A model generated the notes under the pieces. That model did not search any database. It saw only the letters and a list, made by a program, of their open reading frames with translations, and had not been told where the DNA came from. A DNA stretch of 64,000 nucleotides from Ruminococcus champanellensis 18P13 = JCM 17042. Its GTDB lineage: Bacteria > Bacillota > Clostridia > Oscillospirales > Ruminococcaceae. Positions 1-8,293 of the stretch are shown here, piece by piece. The position numbers and the translations under genes are program-made. The stretch spans positions 1,200,265 through 1,264,264 of the forward strand of contig NC_021039.1 in NCBI RefSeq assembly GCF_000210095.1. Reading direction: 5' to 3'. Numbering within the stretch: position 1 is the first letter of the stretch; the number at the start of each line of letters is the position of its first letter.

Positions 1-2
1 AA

Positions 3-296
3 ACAATTGCCGCTTACTGTGAAATAGAGCCGGCGACTCTGGCGAGCATCTTACTGCGCATGGAACAGAAACAGCTGATTGAGCGCAGGCAGGAGCATGG
101 AAACCGCCGTTCCCTATTTGTGTACCTGACCCAGACCGGAAGAATGGCTGCCGATAAGATGCACACGATCTTTGAAGCATATGATCGGCAGGTTTCTGAA
201 ACGATGGATTCGGGGGATCTGGAAACCGTCAAAGGGCTTTTGACCGAAGTGTGCAATAATCTGGAAAGTGTGGTAGGAAAGAATGGAACAAAATGA
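3..296 (+). CDS. MarR-family transcriptional regulator, 5' truncated by window edge
   Basis: Only the C-terminal 97 residues are present; the frame is open through base 3, so the start lies outside the window. The fragment covers the second half of a winged helix-turn-helix: a recognition-helix region (EPATLASILLRMEQKQLIER), then a basic wing (RRQEHGNRRSLFVYLTQTG), then two C-terminal helices of the kind that form the MarR dimer interface. MarR proteins usually repress adjacent transporter or stress genes in response to small ligands. The stop overlaps the start of the next gene by 14 bases, so the two are translationally coupled and the regulator probably controls that membrane protein. The ligand cannot be told from this fragment. 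Confidence 0.85.
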   Translation, partial: TIAAYCEIEPATLASILLRMEQKQLIERRQEHGNRRSLFVYLTQTGRMAADKMHTIFEAYDRQVSETMDSGDLETVKGLLTEVCNNLESVVGKNGTK

Positions 297-957
297 AGCG
301 TCCAGAACCCTTGCAAATCGGTTGATTTGCTATTTTGCCGGTCTGTTCATCATGACTGCCGGCATTGCCATATCCGTCAAATCCAATCTTGGGGTATCAC
401 CGGTCAGTTCGATTCCCTACACGCTGACCAGGTGCTGGGGGATCGAAATGGGGAAGGCAACCATACTGTTTCATTGTGTGCTGGTACTGCTTCAGATTCT
501 GATCTTGCGGAAAAGCTTTCAGTTAAAGTCCCTGCTGCAAATACCGGTTGGCGTAGTATTTGGTTATTTTACAACCTTCTGCAATTATCTGATGACCTTT
601 GCGCCGACACCGGAAAATATAGCTGTTCGCATCGGTATGGTTCTGGTGAGCATTGTGCTGGTGGCCGTCGGTATCTTCTTTTATCTTCCGGCGGATATTA
701 TGCCGCTAGCAGGGGAGGGGATCATGCAGGCTGTCTCCCACGTGTCAAGCATTGCCTTCCCGAAGGTCAAGGTGGGGTTTGACATTACAATGGTTCTGAT
801 TTCCCTTGTGGCCTGTCTCATTGTATTGCGCAGTATGGGGAGCGTAGGCATTGGAACAGCGCTTTCTGCGGTGCTGGTCGGGGTAGTATTGGGACAGATC
901 ATGAAATTGTGGGCAAAGCATCGAAAGACCCGAGGCGCTTGTGCATCCCGGGCATAA
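283..957 (+). CDS. YczE/YitT-like integral membrane protein
   Basis: A 224-residue polytopic membrane protein with five or six hydrophobic segments (about residues 14-30, 58-75, 84-104, 115-136, 165-185 and 190-210). The start region, with small residues and SNLGVSPVSSIPYTL after the first segment, resembles the YczE/DUF6198 group of Firmicutes membrane proteins, whose transported substrate is unknown. It begins inside the upstream MarR gene, so it is probably the regulator's target. A basic tail (KHRKTRGACASRA) ends the protein. No catalytic motif is visible; a transporter or membrane-organising role is inference only. Confidence 0.7.
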   Translation: MEQNEASRTLANRLICYFAGLFIMTAGIAISVKSNLGVSPVSSIPYTLTRCWGIEMGKATILFHCVLVLLQILILRKSFQLKSLLQIPVGVVFGYFTTFCNYLMTFAPTPENIAVRIGMVLVSIVLVAVGIFFYLPADIMPLAGEGIMQAVSHVSSIAFPKVKVGFDITMVLISLVACLIVLRSMGSVGIGTALSAVLVGVVLGQIMKLWAKHRKTRGACASRA

Positions 958-965
958 CATTTTGC

Positions 966-1011
966 AAGGCACATTTGCTGTACAGAGTCTGTATGGTGGA
1001 TGTGCCTTTTT
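966..1011 (+). terminator. Rho-independent terminator after the MarR/YczE pair
   Basis: Inverted repeat AAGGCACAT (966-974) and ATGTGCCTT (1000-1008) with a T run ending at 1011, just after the membrane protein stop codon. Confidence 0.7.
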
Positions 1012-1065
1012 GCATGGCTGGAATGGGCTGCTTCATTCCACTTGCAGGAAGATACCGAATTTACA

Positions 1066-1094
1066 TAGACAACAGCAAAAGCAAATGATATAAT
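1066..1094 (+). promoter_or_regulatory. Predicted sigma-A promoter of the alpha-galactosidase gene
   Basis: TAGACA (1066-1071), a 17-base spacer and a perfect TATAAT (1089-1094), about 65 bases before the preferred start codon. Confidence 0.6.
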
Positions 1095-1160
1095 ACCAAT
1101 TGAGTAGATCTATACCCTGTAGGACTTATGCAGGGCTGTTTTCATAATGGAGGAACGAAA

Positions 1161-2420
1161 ATGATTGCAAAAACACCACCTATGGGCTGGAATAGCTGGG
1201 ATTGTTACGGCGCAGCTGTGACGGAGGACATTGTAAGACAAAACGCAGAATTCATGGCAAAGCACCTGAAACAATACGGCTGGGAATACATCGTTGTGGA
1301 TATTCAATGGTATGAACCCAAAGCCGTTACGCATGTTTACAACCCGTTCACCGAGCTTTGTATGGATGCTTATTCAAGGCTGATCCCGGACGAAAACCGG
1401 TTCCCTTCTTCCGCAGGAGGAAAGGGCTTTGCGCCCCTGGCTGAGTATGTGCATGGGCTGGGACTCAAGTTCGGGATCCATATCATGCGGGGCATTCCAA
1501 GACAGGCAGTTCATCAAAATACAGGCATTCTGGGTACGGACAAAACTGCCCGTGAAATCGCAAAAACCGCAAGCATTTGTCGCTGGAATACGGATATGTA
1601 CGGCGTGGATCCGGAAAAAGAGGGAGCAGAGGCATATTATAATAGTATATTTGAGCTGTATGCTGCATGGGGCGTTGATTTTATCAAGTGTGACGATATT
1701 TGCCGGGAGCTCCCTCACGAAGAAGCGGAGCTTGTGATGCTGAGCAATGCCCTCAAAGGCTGCGGACGGGATATGGTGCTGAGTCTTTCGCCCGGCCCTG
1801 CGCTTTTGGAAAAGGCTGAGCTTTATAAGCAGGTCTCGAATATGTGGCGGATCACCGATGATTTCTGGGATCAATGGGAGCTGCTTTATGCCATGTTTGA
1901 ACGTGCGGAAAAGTGGTGTACCCATTCGGGACCTGGGCATTGGCCTGACGCAGACATGCTGCCCATCGGCCCGATCAATCAGGTGTGGAGTAAGGAAAAC
2001 AGAACCAAATTCACAAAGGAAGAGCAGATCACAATGCTTACCCTCTGGAGCATCTTTCGTTCGCCGCTTATGCTCGGAGGGGAGTTGACGGGCTTTGATG
2101 CGTTTACGCTGGCGCTTGTTACAAATGAAGCGGTGCTTGCCATGCATCAAATGGCAAGACATGCACACCAGGTATGGCGGAGAGTGATTGGCGGCAGCGA
2201 GTATATCCTCTGGACAGCTGTATGCGCAGAGGGCGGACAGTATGCGGCGGTTTTCAATGTGGGGGATCACAACGGGACGATTGAAATCCAGCTGCGTGAC
2301 CTTGAGATCGAGCATGCCTCCACGGCAATGGAGCTTTGGTCGGGGGAGGAAAGTACAATAGACAGCAGCTTGACGGTCAGTCTCAACGCACACGGTGCAA
2401 AAGCGTATCAAATACGCTAG
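1161..2420 (+). CDS. Glycoside hydrolase family 27 alpha-galactosidase
   Basis: A 419-residue retaining glycosidase with no signal peptide, so cytoplasmic. It should remove terminal alpha-galactosyl residues from imported oligosaccharides such as raffinose-type sugars or galactomannan fragments. The N-terminus carries the family signature TPPMGWNSWD. FIKCDD near residue 175 holds the probable nucleophile Asp, in place of the more usual KYDNC, and RITDDFWDQW near residue 230 is the probable acid/base region; a C-terminal beta-sandwich follows the barrel. I chose the ATG preceded by GGAGG at 1149-1153 over an in-frame start 33 bases upstream that has no ribosome site. The gene stands alone between its own promoter and terminator. 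Other GH27 specificities, such as beta-L-arabinopyranosidase, are possible. Confidence 0.85.
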   Translation: MIAKTPPMGWNSWDCYGAAVTEDIVRQNAEFMAKHLKQYGWEYIVVDIQWYEPKAVTHVYNPFTELCMDAYSRLIPDENRFPSSAGGKGFAPLAEYVHGLGLKFGIHIMRGIPRQAVHQNTGILGTDKTAREIAKTASICRWNTDMYGVDPEKEGAEAYYNSIFELYAAWGVDFIKCDDICRELPHEEAELVMLSNALKGCGRDMVLSLSPGPALLEKAELYKQVSNMWRITDDFWDQWELLYAMFERAEKWCTHSGPGHWPDADMLPIGPINQVWSKENRTKFTKEEQITMLTLWSIFRSPLMLGGELTGFDAFTLALVTNEAVLAMHQMARHAHQVWRRVIGGSEYILWTAVCAEGGQYAAVFNVGDHNGTIEIQLRDLEIEHASTAMELWSGEESTIDSSLTVSLNAHGAKAYQIR

Positions 2421-2422
2421 GA

Positions 2423-2438
2423 CAATACCGCACAAAGC
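2423..2438 (+). repeat. Copy A of an intergenic ATACCGCACAAAG repeat
   Basis: CAATACCGCACAAAGC lies directly after the alpha-galactosidase stop. The same word, inverted, recurs at 37320-37335 and 48715-48727. This copy shows no inverted partner and looks like a half-element. Confidence 0.4.
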
Positions 2439-2446
2439 TCAACGGA

Positions 2447-2482
2447 CAGCAAAGGGGGCGTAATCTGCGCCTCTTTTTGCTG
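2447..2482 (+). terminator. Terminator after the alpha-galactosidase gene
   Basis: CAGCAAAGGGGGCG (2447-2460) can pair with CGCCTCTTTTTGCTG (2468-2482); the T-rich segment lies inside the 3' arm. The remaining bases up to 2625 hold no gene that I can recognise. Confidence 0.55.
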
Positions 2483-2626
2483 TGTGTTGTTTCTACTTAG
2501 GCTTGAAGAGATTGGAAATCATCGTGCTTGCGACGAAGCAAAATGCTGTATTAGGGGGGGATCCTGCATCTCTTTCCTGTGCTGATCCAGTGGAAATGTC
2601 GCAAAACCGGCATTTGCGGCACATAT

Positions 2627-2682
2627 ACACTTCGGCATGGCTTCATATGAAAAATTAGTGATTGCATATTCTGTCGAAGTGT
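2627..2682 (+). promoter_or_regulatory. Inverted repeat around the malate-succinate operon promoter
   Basis: ACACTTCG (2627-2634) and its exact reverse complement CGAAGTGT (2675-2682) flank and enter the promoter; the second arm lies between the -35 and -10 boxes. This geometry would suit an operator for a dimeric regulator. It does not resemble the Rex box I know for redox control, so the regulator is unknown. Confidence 0.3.
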
Positions 2683-2690
2683 GTTATAAT
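2662..2690 (+). promoter_or_regulatory. Predicted promoter of the 14-gene malate-fumarate-hydrogenase operon
   Basis: TTGCAT (2662-2667), 17-base spacer, TATAAT (2685-2690). No terminator-like hairpin is seen downstream until 15960-15988, and gaps between the genes are 0 to 40 bases, so this is probably the main promoter for the whole run. Confidence 0.7.
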
Positions 2691-2725
2691 ATTCACGATA
2701 TGTATTATTGGGAAGGTGTGTACTT

Positions 2726-3670
2726 ATGAACAAAATCTCCATCATCGGAACCGGCAGCGTTGGTTCCACCATTGCGTACTCTCTGGCCATTATGGGAATG
2801 GCGTCCGAAATCGTCATGATTGATATCAACAGCGAAAAGGCTCTGGGCGAAGCGCTGGATATCAGACAGGGCACCCCCTTCTGCAGCCCCTGCTCCATTT
2901 ACGCAGGCAGCTATGTGGATGCAGAGGATTCGGACATTGTGATCCTGACATCCGGTATTGCAAGAAAGCCTGGTCAGTCCCGTCTGGAGCTGGCGCAGAC
3001 CAATGTCAACATTACCAAGAGCATTATCCCGGAAATTACCAGACATGCACCCAACGCTACTTATATTATAGTAAGTAATCCGGTAGATATTCTGACCTAC
3101 ACATTCCACAAGTTCTCCGACCTGCCGGAAAACCGGATCATCGGTTCCGGTACGATTCTGGATACTGCCCGTCTGCGTGCAAGACTGTCTGAGTACTACA
3201 ACATCAGCCAGAGCAATGTACACGCATATGTATTCGGTGAGCATGGGGACTCCTCCTTCATTCCCTGGTCCGTTGCCAACATTTCCAACGTGCCGATCCT
3301 GGAGTGCGACAAGCTGATCACCACACCCGGCATCGAAAAGCCCAAGCTGGATTTTGTGGACATTGAGCAGTATGTCAGAAAGTCCGGTGGCAGAGTCATT
3401 GCCCGGAAGGGTGCCACCTTCTATGCGGTTTCTATTTCCGTATGCCACATCTGCAAGTGCCTGCTGGGCGGCGTGGATACCACAATGACTGTTTCCAGCA
3501 TGATGCACGGGGAATATGGCATTGATGACGTCTGTCTGAGTACGCTGAATCTGGTAGGCGACGATGGGATCCGTGGAAAGGTGAATGTGCCTTTGACTGA
3601 TGAGGAAGTTGCAAAGCTGCGGCTGAGTGCGGATACGCTGAAGGATGTAATCAAGAATCTGGAAATTTAA
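2726..3670 (+). CDS. mdh: NAD-dependent malate dehydrogenase of the lactate/malate dehydrogenase family
   Basis: A 314-residue cytosolic 2-hydroxyacid dehydrogenase with the Rossmann glycine motif GTGSVGST at the N-terminus, the substrate loop IARKPGQSR near residue 80, GTILDTARLR near residue 147 and the catalytic His in GEHGDSS near residue 171. The overall sequence resembles L-lactate dehydrogenases. However, the loop residue that decides substrate (Gln102 in lactate dehydrogenase, Arg in malate dehydrogenase) is Arg here, in the context IARKPG. With fumarase 21 bases downstream and fumarate reductase in the same operon, oxaloacetate to malate is the likely reaction. The ATG after GGAAGG is preferred to an upstream in-frame TTG. 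Lactate activity cannot be excluded from sequence alone. Confidence 0.8.
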   Translation: MNKISIIGTGSVGSTIAYSLAIMGMASEIVMIDINSEKALGEALDIRQGTPFCSPCSIYAGSYVDAEDSDIVILTSGIARKPGQSRLELAQTNVNITKSIIPEITRHAPNATYIIVSNPVDILTYTFHKFSDLPENRIIGSGTILDTARLRARLSEYYNISQSNVHAYVFGEHGDSSFIPWSVANISNVPILECDKLITTPGIEKPKLDFVDIEQYVRKSGGRVIARKGATFYAVSISVCHICKCLLGGVDTTMTVSSMMHGEYGIDDVCLSTLNLVGDDGIRGKVNVPLTDEEVAKLRLSADTLKDVIKNLEI

Positions 3671-3691
3671 GATAAAGGTGGTATTTTCACG

Positions 3692-5068
3692 ATGGAATAT
3701 CGGATTGAACATGATTCTATGGGCGAAATGAAGGTTCCGGCTGATCGGCTTTGGGCTGCACAGACCCAGCGGAGTCACCAGAATTTCAAGATCGGTGTGG
3801 ACATTGAAACCATGCCCCGGGAGATCACCCACGCTTTCGGCATTCTCAAGAAGGCTGCCGCACTGGCGAACGCTGAACTGAAGCCGGAAAAGATGACTGC
3901 CCAGAAGCTGGCTGCTATTTCTCAGGCATGCGATGAGGTGATCTCCGGATCCCTCAACGATCATTTCCCCCTGGTGGTATGGCAGACCGGTTCCGGCACC
4001 CAGTCCAACATGAACGCCAACGAGGTCATTGCAAACCGGGCAAACCAGATCGCCGGCGAAAAGCTTTGCCACCCCAATGATGACATCAATATGAGCCAGT
4101 CCTCCAACGACACATTTCCCACCGCTATGCACATTTCCGCAGTGCTCGCCATTGAAGATAAGCTGCTGCCGGCAGTGGGCACCCTGATCGAAACCTTCCG
4201 CCGTCTGGAAGCGGAAAACGAGGGCATAGTCAAGTCCGGCAGAACCCATTTGCAGGATGCGACTCCCATCAAGTTCAGCCAGGAAATCTCCGGCTGGCGT
4301 GCAAGCCTGGAAAAGGATGTGGAGCTGCTGAAGCTGGCAGTGAAGCCCCTGCATGAGCTGGCACTGGGGGGCACCGCAGTGGGTACCGGTCTGAATGCGC
4401 CTGCCGGATTCTCCGAGCTGGTGGCAAAGAAGGTTGCGGAGCTGACCGGCAAGCCCTTTATCACTGCTGAAAACAAATTCCATGCGCTGACTTCTAAGGA
4501 TGAGCTGGTATTTGCACACGGCGCCATCAAGGCAACTGCCTGCGATATGATGAAGATCGCAAATGATGTACGCTGGCTGGCATCCGGTCCCCGGGATGGT
4601 CTGGGCGAGATCCACATTCCGGAAAATGAGCCCGGCTCCTCTATTATGCCCGGCAAGGTAAACCCTACCCAGTGTGAGGCTGTCACCATGGTTGCTGTAC
4701 AGGTAATGGGCAACGACGTGGCAGTTGGCATGGCAGCATCCCAGGGCAACTTTGAACTGAATGTATTCATGCCGGTTGCGGCATACAACTTCCTCCAGTC
4801 CGCTCGGCTGCTGGCGGAAGCCATCGTATCCTTCAACGTGAACTGCGCAGTGGGCATTACCGCAAACAAGGATAAGATGTATCACAATCTGCATAATTCT
4901 CTGATGCTGGTAACAGCGCTGAACCCCTACATCGGCTATGAGAATGCAGCAAAGACAGCAAAGAAGGCATTCAAGGACAATATCTCTCTGAAGGAAGCAT
5001 GCGTAGAACTGGGATTCCTGACAGCAGAGCGGTTTGACGAGGTATTCCATCCCGAGCAGATGGTCTGA
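3692..5068 (+). CDS. fumC: Class II fumarate hydratase (malate to fumarate)
   Basis: A 458-residue, iron-independent fumarase of the aspartase/fumarase superfamily. Visible family motifs are GSGTQSNMNANEV near residue 98, SSNDTFPTAMH near residue 136, GRTHLQDATP near residue 184, and the flexible catalytic signature GSSIMPGKVNPTQCE near residue 315. Length matches the family. In this operon it would run in the dehydrating direction, from malate to fumarate, feeding the fumarate reductase genes downstream. Aspartase is the main alternative, but the LQDATP and GSSIMPGKVNPTQCE forms fit FumC better. Confidence 0.93.
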   Translation: MEYRIEHDSMGEMKVPADRLWAAQTQRSHQNFKIGVDIETMPREITHAFGILKKAAALANAELKPEKMTAQKLAAISQACDEVISGSLNDHFPLVVWQTGSGTQSNMNANEVIANRANQIAGEKLCHPNDDINMSQSSNDTFPTAMHISAVLAIEDKLLPAVGTLIETFRRLEAENEGIVKSGRTHLQDATPIKFSQEISGWRASLEKDVELLKLAVKPLHELALGGTAVGTGLNAPAGFSELVAKKVAELTGKPFITAENKFHALTSKDELVFAHGAIKATACDMMKIANDVRWLASGPRDGLGEIHIPENEPGSSIMPGKVNPTQCEAVTMVAVQVMGNDVAVGMAASQGNFELNVFMPVAAYNFLQSARLLAEAIVSFNVNCAVGITANKDKMYHNLHNSLMLVTALNPYIGYENAAKTAKKAFKDNISLKEACVELGFLTAERFDEVFHPEQMV

Positions 5069-5093
5069 GTTCGGGCAGTATTGGAGGTAAAGG

Positions 5094-5900
5094 ATGAAAG
5101 TTAGTTATTTTCCGGGCTGTACCCTCCGTACAAAGGCAAAGCAGCTTGATTTTTATGCACGGAAGTGCGCCGAGATCCTTGGCGTAGAGCTGTGTGAGAT
5201 CGAGAACTGGCAGTGCTGCGGTGGCGTATTCGTCAGCGCAAAGGACGAGATTGCGTCCAAACTGTCCAGCGTCCGTGCCCTTGCAGCAGCAAGAGATGCG
5301 GAGCAGCCTTTGGTTACGGTTTGTTCGGCTTGTCACAATGTGATCAAGCAGACCAATTATGCCATGCAGAATGATGCGGACTTTGCTGCAAAGGTCAACC
5401 GTTACATGGCACAGGATCCCAACCCTGCTGCCCCCTATGCAGGGGAGACCCAGGTGTATCATTACCTGGAGCTGCTGCGGGATGTGGTCGGCTTTGACAA
5501 GATCAAGGCGGCAGTGGTAAAGCCTCTGACCGGCAAAAAGATCGCCGCATACTACGGCTGTCTGCTGCTGCGCCCCGGCAAGGTGATGCAGTTCGACGAT
5601 GTGGAGAATCCTCAGATCATGGAGGATCTGATCCGGGCACTGGGCGCAGAGCCTGTGATCTATGCACTGCGCAACGAGTGCTGCGGCGGCTATGTAGCTT
5701 TGGAGGATCCTGCGTCCGCAAAGAAAAAGAGCAATGCAGTCAGCGAGAATGCTGCAAGCCAGGGGGCGGAGCTGATGGTGACCGCCTGTCCGCTGTGCAA
5801 GTATAATCTGGTGAAGAACGGCAGTCCGGTTCCGGTGGTTTACTTCACTGAACTGCTGGCAGAAGCGCTGGGCGTAAAGGAGGATACCTATGCTGAATAA
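5094..5900 (+). CDS. hdrB: Heterodisulfide reductase-like subunit B (two CCG domains)
   Basis: A 268-residue protein with two complete CCG domains. The first uses C9 (FPGCTLR), WQCCGG and CSACH; the second uses YYGCLL, NECCGG and CPLCK. In methanogen HdrB these cysteines bind two non-cubane [4Fe-4S] clusters where the disulfide is reduced. Clostridia lack coenzymes M and B, so in this lineage HdrB must hand electrons to another acceptor. Here the candidate is the FrdAB pair six genes downstream. A clear GGAGG precedes the ATG. The end overlaps hdrC by 11 bases. Residues needed for both cluster sites appear intact. Confidence 0.88.
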   Translation: MKVSYFPGCTLRTKAKQLDFYARKCAEILGVELCEIENWQCCGGVFVSAKDEIASKLSSVRALAAARDAEQPLVTVCSACHNVIKQTNYAMQNDADFAAKVNRYMAQDPNPAAPYAGETQVYHYLELLRDVVGFDKIKAAVVKPLTGKKIAAYYGCLLLRPGKVMQFDDVENPQIMEDLIRALGAEPVIYALRNECCGGYVALEDPASAKKKSNAVSENAASQGAELMVTACPLCKYNLVKNGSPVPVVYFTELLAEALGVKEDTYAE

Positions 5901-6282
5901 AGATGAACGCCGGAAGGAGCAGATCCTCCGCATGAGCGGTGTCAATCCCCGCAAGTGCATGCGCTGCGGCAAATGTTCCGGCACCTGCCCGTCCTATGAC
6001 GAGATGGAATACCATCCCCACCAGTTCGTATATATGGTAGAGAATGGGGAGATCGAGGCGCTGATGCAGTCCGACTCCATTTATAAGTGTCTGTCCTGCT
6101 TTGCATGCGTGGATCGATGCCCCCGGGGTGTGGAGCCGGCAAAGCTGGTGGAGGCATTGCGGCTTACCGTGATTCGTGAAAAGGGCGCAAACCATATGAC
6201 TGCCAACGATATTCCGGCGCTGGTGGACGAGGATATGCCCCAGCAGGCGCTGATGAGTGCTATGCGTAAGTATTCTAAGTAG
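5890..6282 (+). CDS. hdrC: Heterodisulfide reductase-like subunit C
   Basis: A 130-residue iron-sulfur protein with two [4Fe-4S] ferredoxin motifs: CMRCGKCSGTCP near residue 23 and CLSCFACVDRCP near residue 65. HdrC is the electron wire between HdrA, where bifurcation occurs, and HdrB. No membrane segment is present, so the complex should be soluble. The ATG follows AAAGGAGG inside the end of hdrB, implying coupled translation and matched amounts of the two subunits. Confidence 0.9.
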   Translation: MLNKDERRKEQILRMSGVNPRKCMRCGKCSGTCPSYDEMEYHPHQFVYMVENGEIEALMQSDSIYKCLSCFACVDRCPRGVEPAKLVEALRLTVIREKGANHMTANDIPALVDEDMPQQALMSAMRKYSK

Positions 6283-6298
6283 GAAAGGAGAAACGACC

Positions 6299-8293
6299 AT
6301 GCAGAGAATTGGAGTTTTTGTCTGTCACTGCGGTACGAACATTGCCGGTACGGTGGATGTGAAGGCGGTTGCACAGGCGATCAAGAATGAACCCGGTGTT
6401 GTTTTCTCCACCGATTATCAGTATATGTGTTCCCAGGCGGGACAGGAAATGATCAAGCAGGCAGTTGCGGACAACAAGCTGACCGGCATTGTGGTTTGCT
6501 CCTGCTCTCCCCGTATGCACGAAGCTACGTTCCGCAAGACTGCGGCAGCAGCCGGACTGAATCCCTATATGGTGGAGATCGCCAACATCCGTGAGCAGTG
6601 CTCCTGGGTACACAAGGAGATGCCCATCGGTACAGAAAAGGCGATCATCCTGGCAAAGGCTGCGGTTGCAAAGGTGAACCTGAATGCGCCTCTGACTCCC
6701 GGTGAAAGTCCGGTTACCAAGCGTGCGCTGGTCATCGGCGGCGGCATTGCCGGCATCCAGACGGCGCTGGATATTGCAGACGCAGGGTTCCCGGTGGATA
6801 TTGTGGAAACCAAGCCGACCATCGGAGGCAAGATGGCACAGCTGGATAAAACATTCCCCACCCTGGACTGTGCAGCCTGCATTCTGACCCCGAAAATGGT
6901 GGATGTGGCACAGAACGAGAAGATTCGTATCTTCTCCTACTCTGAAGTGACCGATGTGAAGGGCTTTGTAGGCAACTTTGATGTGACCATCAAGCGGAAG
7001 GCTCGTTACGTCAAGGAGGATGTATGTACCGGCTGCGGCGCATGCACCGAAAAGTGTCCCCAGAAAAAAGTGCCCAATGAGTTCAATCTGGGCATGGACA
7101 ACCGCCGTGCCATTTACATCCCCTTTGCACAGGCTGTGCCGAAGGTTGCGACCATTGATCCCAACTACTGCACCATGCTGAAAACCGGCAAGTGCGGCGT
7201 CTGCTCCAAGGTGTGCACCGCCGGCGCCATTGACTATAAGGCAAAGGACGAGTTTGTGGAGGAAAAGTACGGTGCCATTGTGGTTGCCACCGGCTTTAAT
7301 CCCATCTCTATGGAGAAGTTTGACGAGTTTGCATACTCCCAGTCCAAGGACGTCATCACCTCTCTGGAACTGGAGCGTCTGATGAACGCTGCGGGTCCCA
7401 CAGGGGGAACTTTGCTGCGCCCCTCCGACCATGAGCATCCCCACACCATCGTGCTGGTGCAGTGCGTTGGTTCCCGGTGCTCCGCATGCGCAGAAAAGGG
7501 CAAGGAATACTGTTCCAAGATCTGCTGTATGTACACTGCAAAGCACGCTATGCTGATCCGTGACAAGTATCCGGATACGGACGTGTATGTGTTCTACATT
7601 GACGTGCGTACGCCCGGTAAGAACTTTGACGAATTCTATCGCCGTGCCGTAGAGGAATACGGTGTCCACTACATCAAGGGCATGGTTGGAAAGGTAACGC
7701 CGGAGGGGAAGAAGCTGCATGTTCAGGCTTCTGATCTGCTGGATAACAAGCAGCTCCACATTGATGCGGATCTGGTGGTTCTGGCTGCTGCCATTGAGCC
7801 GGATAAGTCCGCCCGTCCTCTGGCAACCATGCTGACTGCCAGCATGGATACCAACGATTTCTTCACCGAAGCCCACCCCAAGCTCCGTCCGGTAGAAAGC
7901 CCGACAGCCGGTGTATTCCTGTCCGGCACCTGTCAGGGCCCGAAGGATATTCCGGAGACGGTTTCCCAGGCAGGCGCTGCTGCATCCAAGGTCATCGGTT
8001 TGCTGTGCAAGGATAAGCTCACCGGCAATCCCTGCATTGCCCATTCGGATGAAATGATGTGTAACGGCTGCTCCACCTGTGAGAAGGTTTGCCCCTACGG
8101 TGCCATCACCTATGTGGAGAAGGAATTCAGAATGCCCGACAGAACCACAAAGGTTCGACGTGTGGCGTCCGTCAATGAGGCGGTCTGCCAGGGCTGCGGT
8201 GCATGTACCGTTGCCTGCATGTCCGGCGCAATGGATCTGAGAGGCTTCAGAAATAAACAAATTATGGCGGAGGTGGACGCAATATGCAAGTAA
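6299..8293 (+). CDS. hdrA: Heterodisulfide reductase-like subunit A, bifurcating flavoprotein
   Basis: A 664-residue flavin and iron-sulfur protein. The N-terminus (VCHCGTNIAG) and CSCSPRMHE form the HdrA-specific cluster region. A Rossmann FAD site, VIGGGIAGIQTALDIADAG, begins near residue 142; CTGCGACTEKCP lies near 243 and CTMLKTGKCGVCSKVC near 285. A C-terminal pair of ferredoxin clusters (CNGCSTCEKVCP near 589, CQGCGACTVACM near 630) is the expected ferredoxin exit. HdrA's FAD is the known site of electron bifurcation. The chosen ATG sits 9 bases after AGGAAAGGAG; an upstream in-frame start inside hdrC is unlikely. The end overlaps the next gene by 10 bases. Confidence 0.9.
   Translation: MQRIGVFVCHCGTNIAGTVDVKAVAQAIKNEPGVVFSTDYQYMCSQAGQEMIKQAVADNKLTGIVVCSCSPRMHEATFRKTAAAAGLNPYMVEIANIREQCSWVHKEMPIGTEKAIILAKAAVAKVNLNAPLTPGESPVTKRALVIGGGIAGIQTALDIADAGFPVDIVETKPTIGGKMAQLDKTFPTLDCAACILTPKMVDVAQNEKIRIFSYSEVTDVKGFVGNFDVTIKRKARYVKEDVCTGCGACTEKCPQKKVPNEFNLGMDNRRAIYIPFAQAVPKVATIDPNYCTMLKTGKCGVCSKVCTAGAIDYKAKDEFVEEKYGAIVVATGFNPISMEKFDEFAYSQSKDVITSLELERLMNAAGPTGGTLLRPSDHEHPHTIVLVQCVGSRCSACAEKGKEYCSKICCMYTAKHAMLIRDKYPDTDVYVFYIDVRTPGKNFDEFYRRAVEEYGVHYIKGMVGKVTPEGKKLHVQASDLLDNKQLHIDADLVVLAAAIEPDKSARPLATMLTASMDTNDFFTEAHPKLRPVESPTAGVFLSGTCQGPKDIPETVSQAGAAASKVIGLLCKDKLTGNPCIAHSDEMMCNGCSTCEKVCPYGAITYVEKEFRMPDRTTKVRRVASVNEAVCQGCGACTVACMSGAMDLRGFRNKQIMAEVDAICK

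Noticed and set aside
2726..3670. L-lactate dehydrogenase
   Set aside because: General similarity favours it, but the substrate-loop Arg and the operon context favour malate; kept as an alternative.
2705..5050. 781-codon open frame on the minus strand across mdh and fumC
   Set aside because: It is antisense to two strongly recognisable genes, gives a Cys- and His-rich product with no family look, and has no ribosome site.
6275..8260. Long minus-strand frame opposite hdrA
   Set aside because: An antisense shadow of a GC-rich coding gene; hdrA has all expected cluster and FAD motifs.
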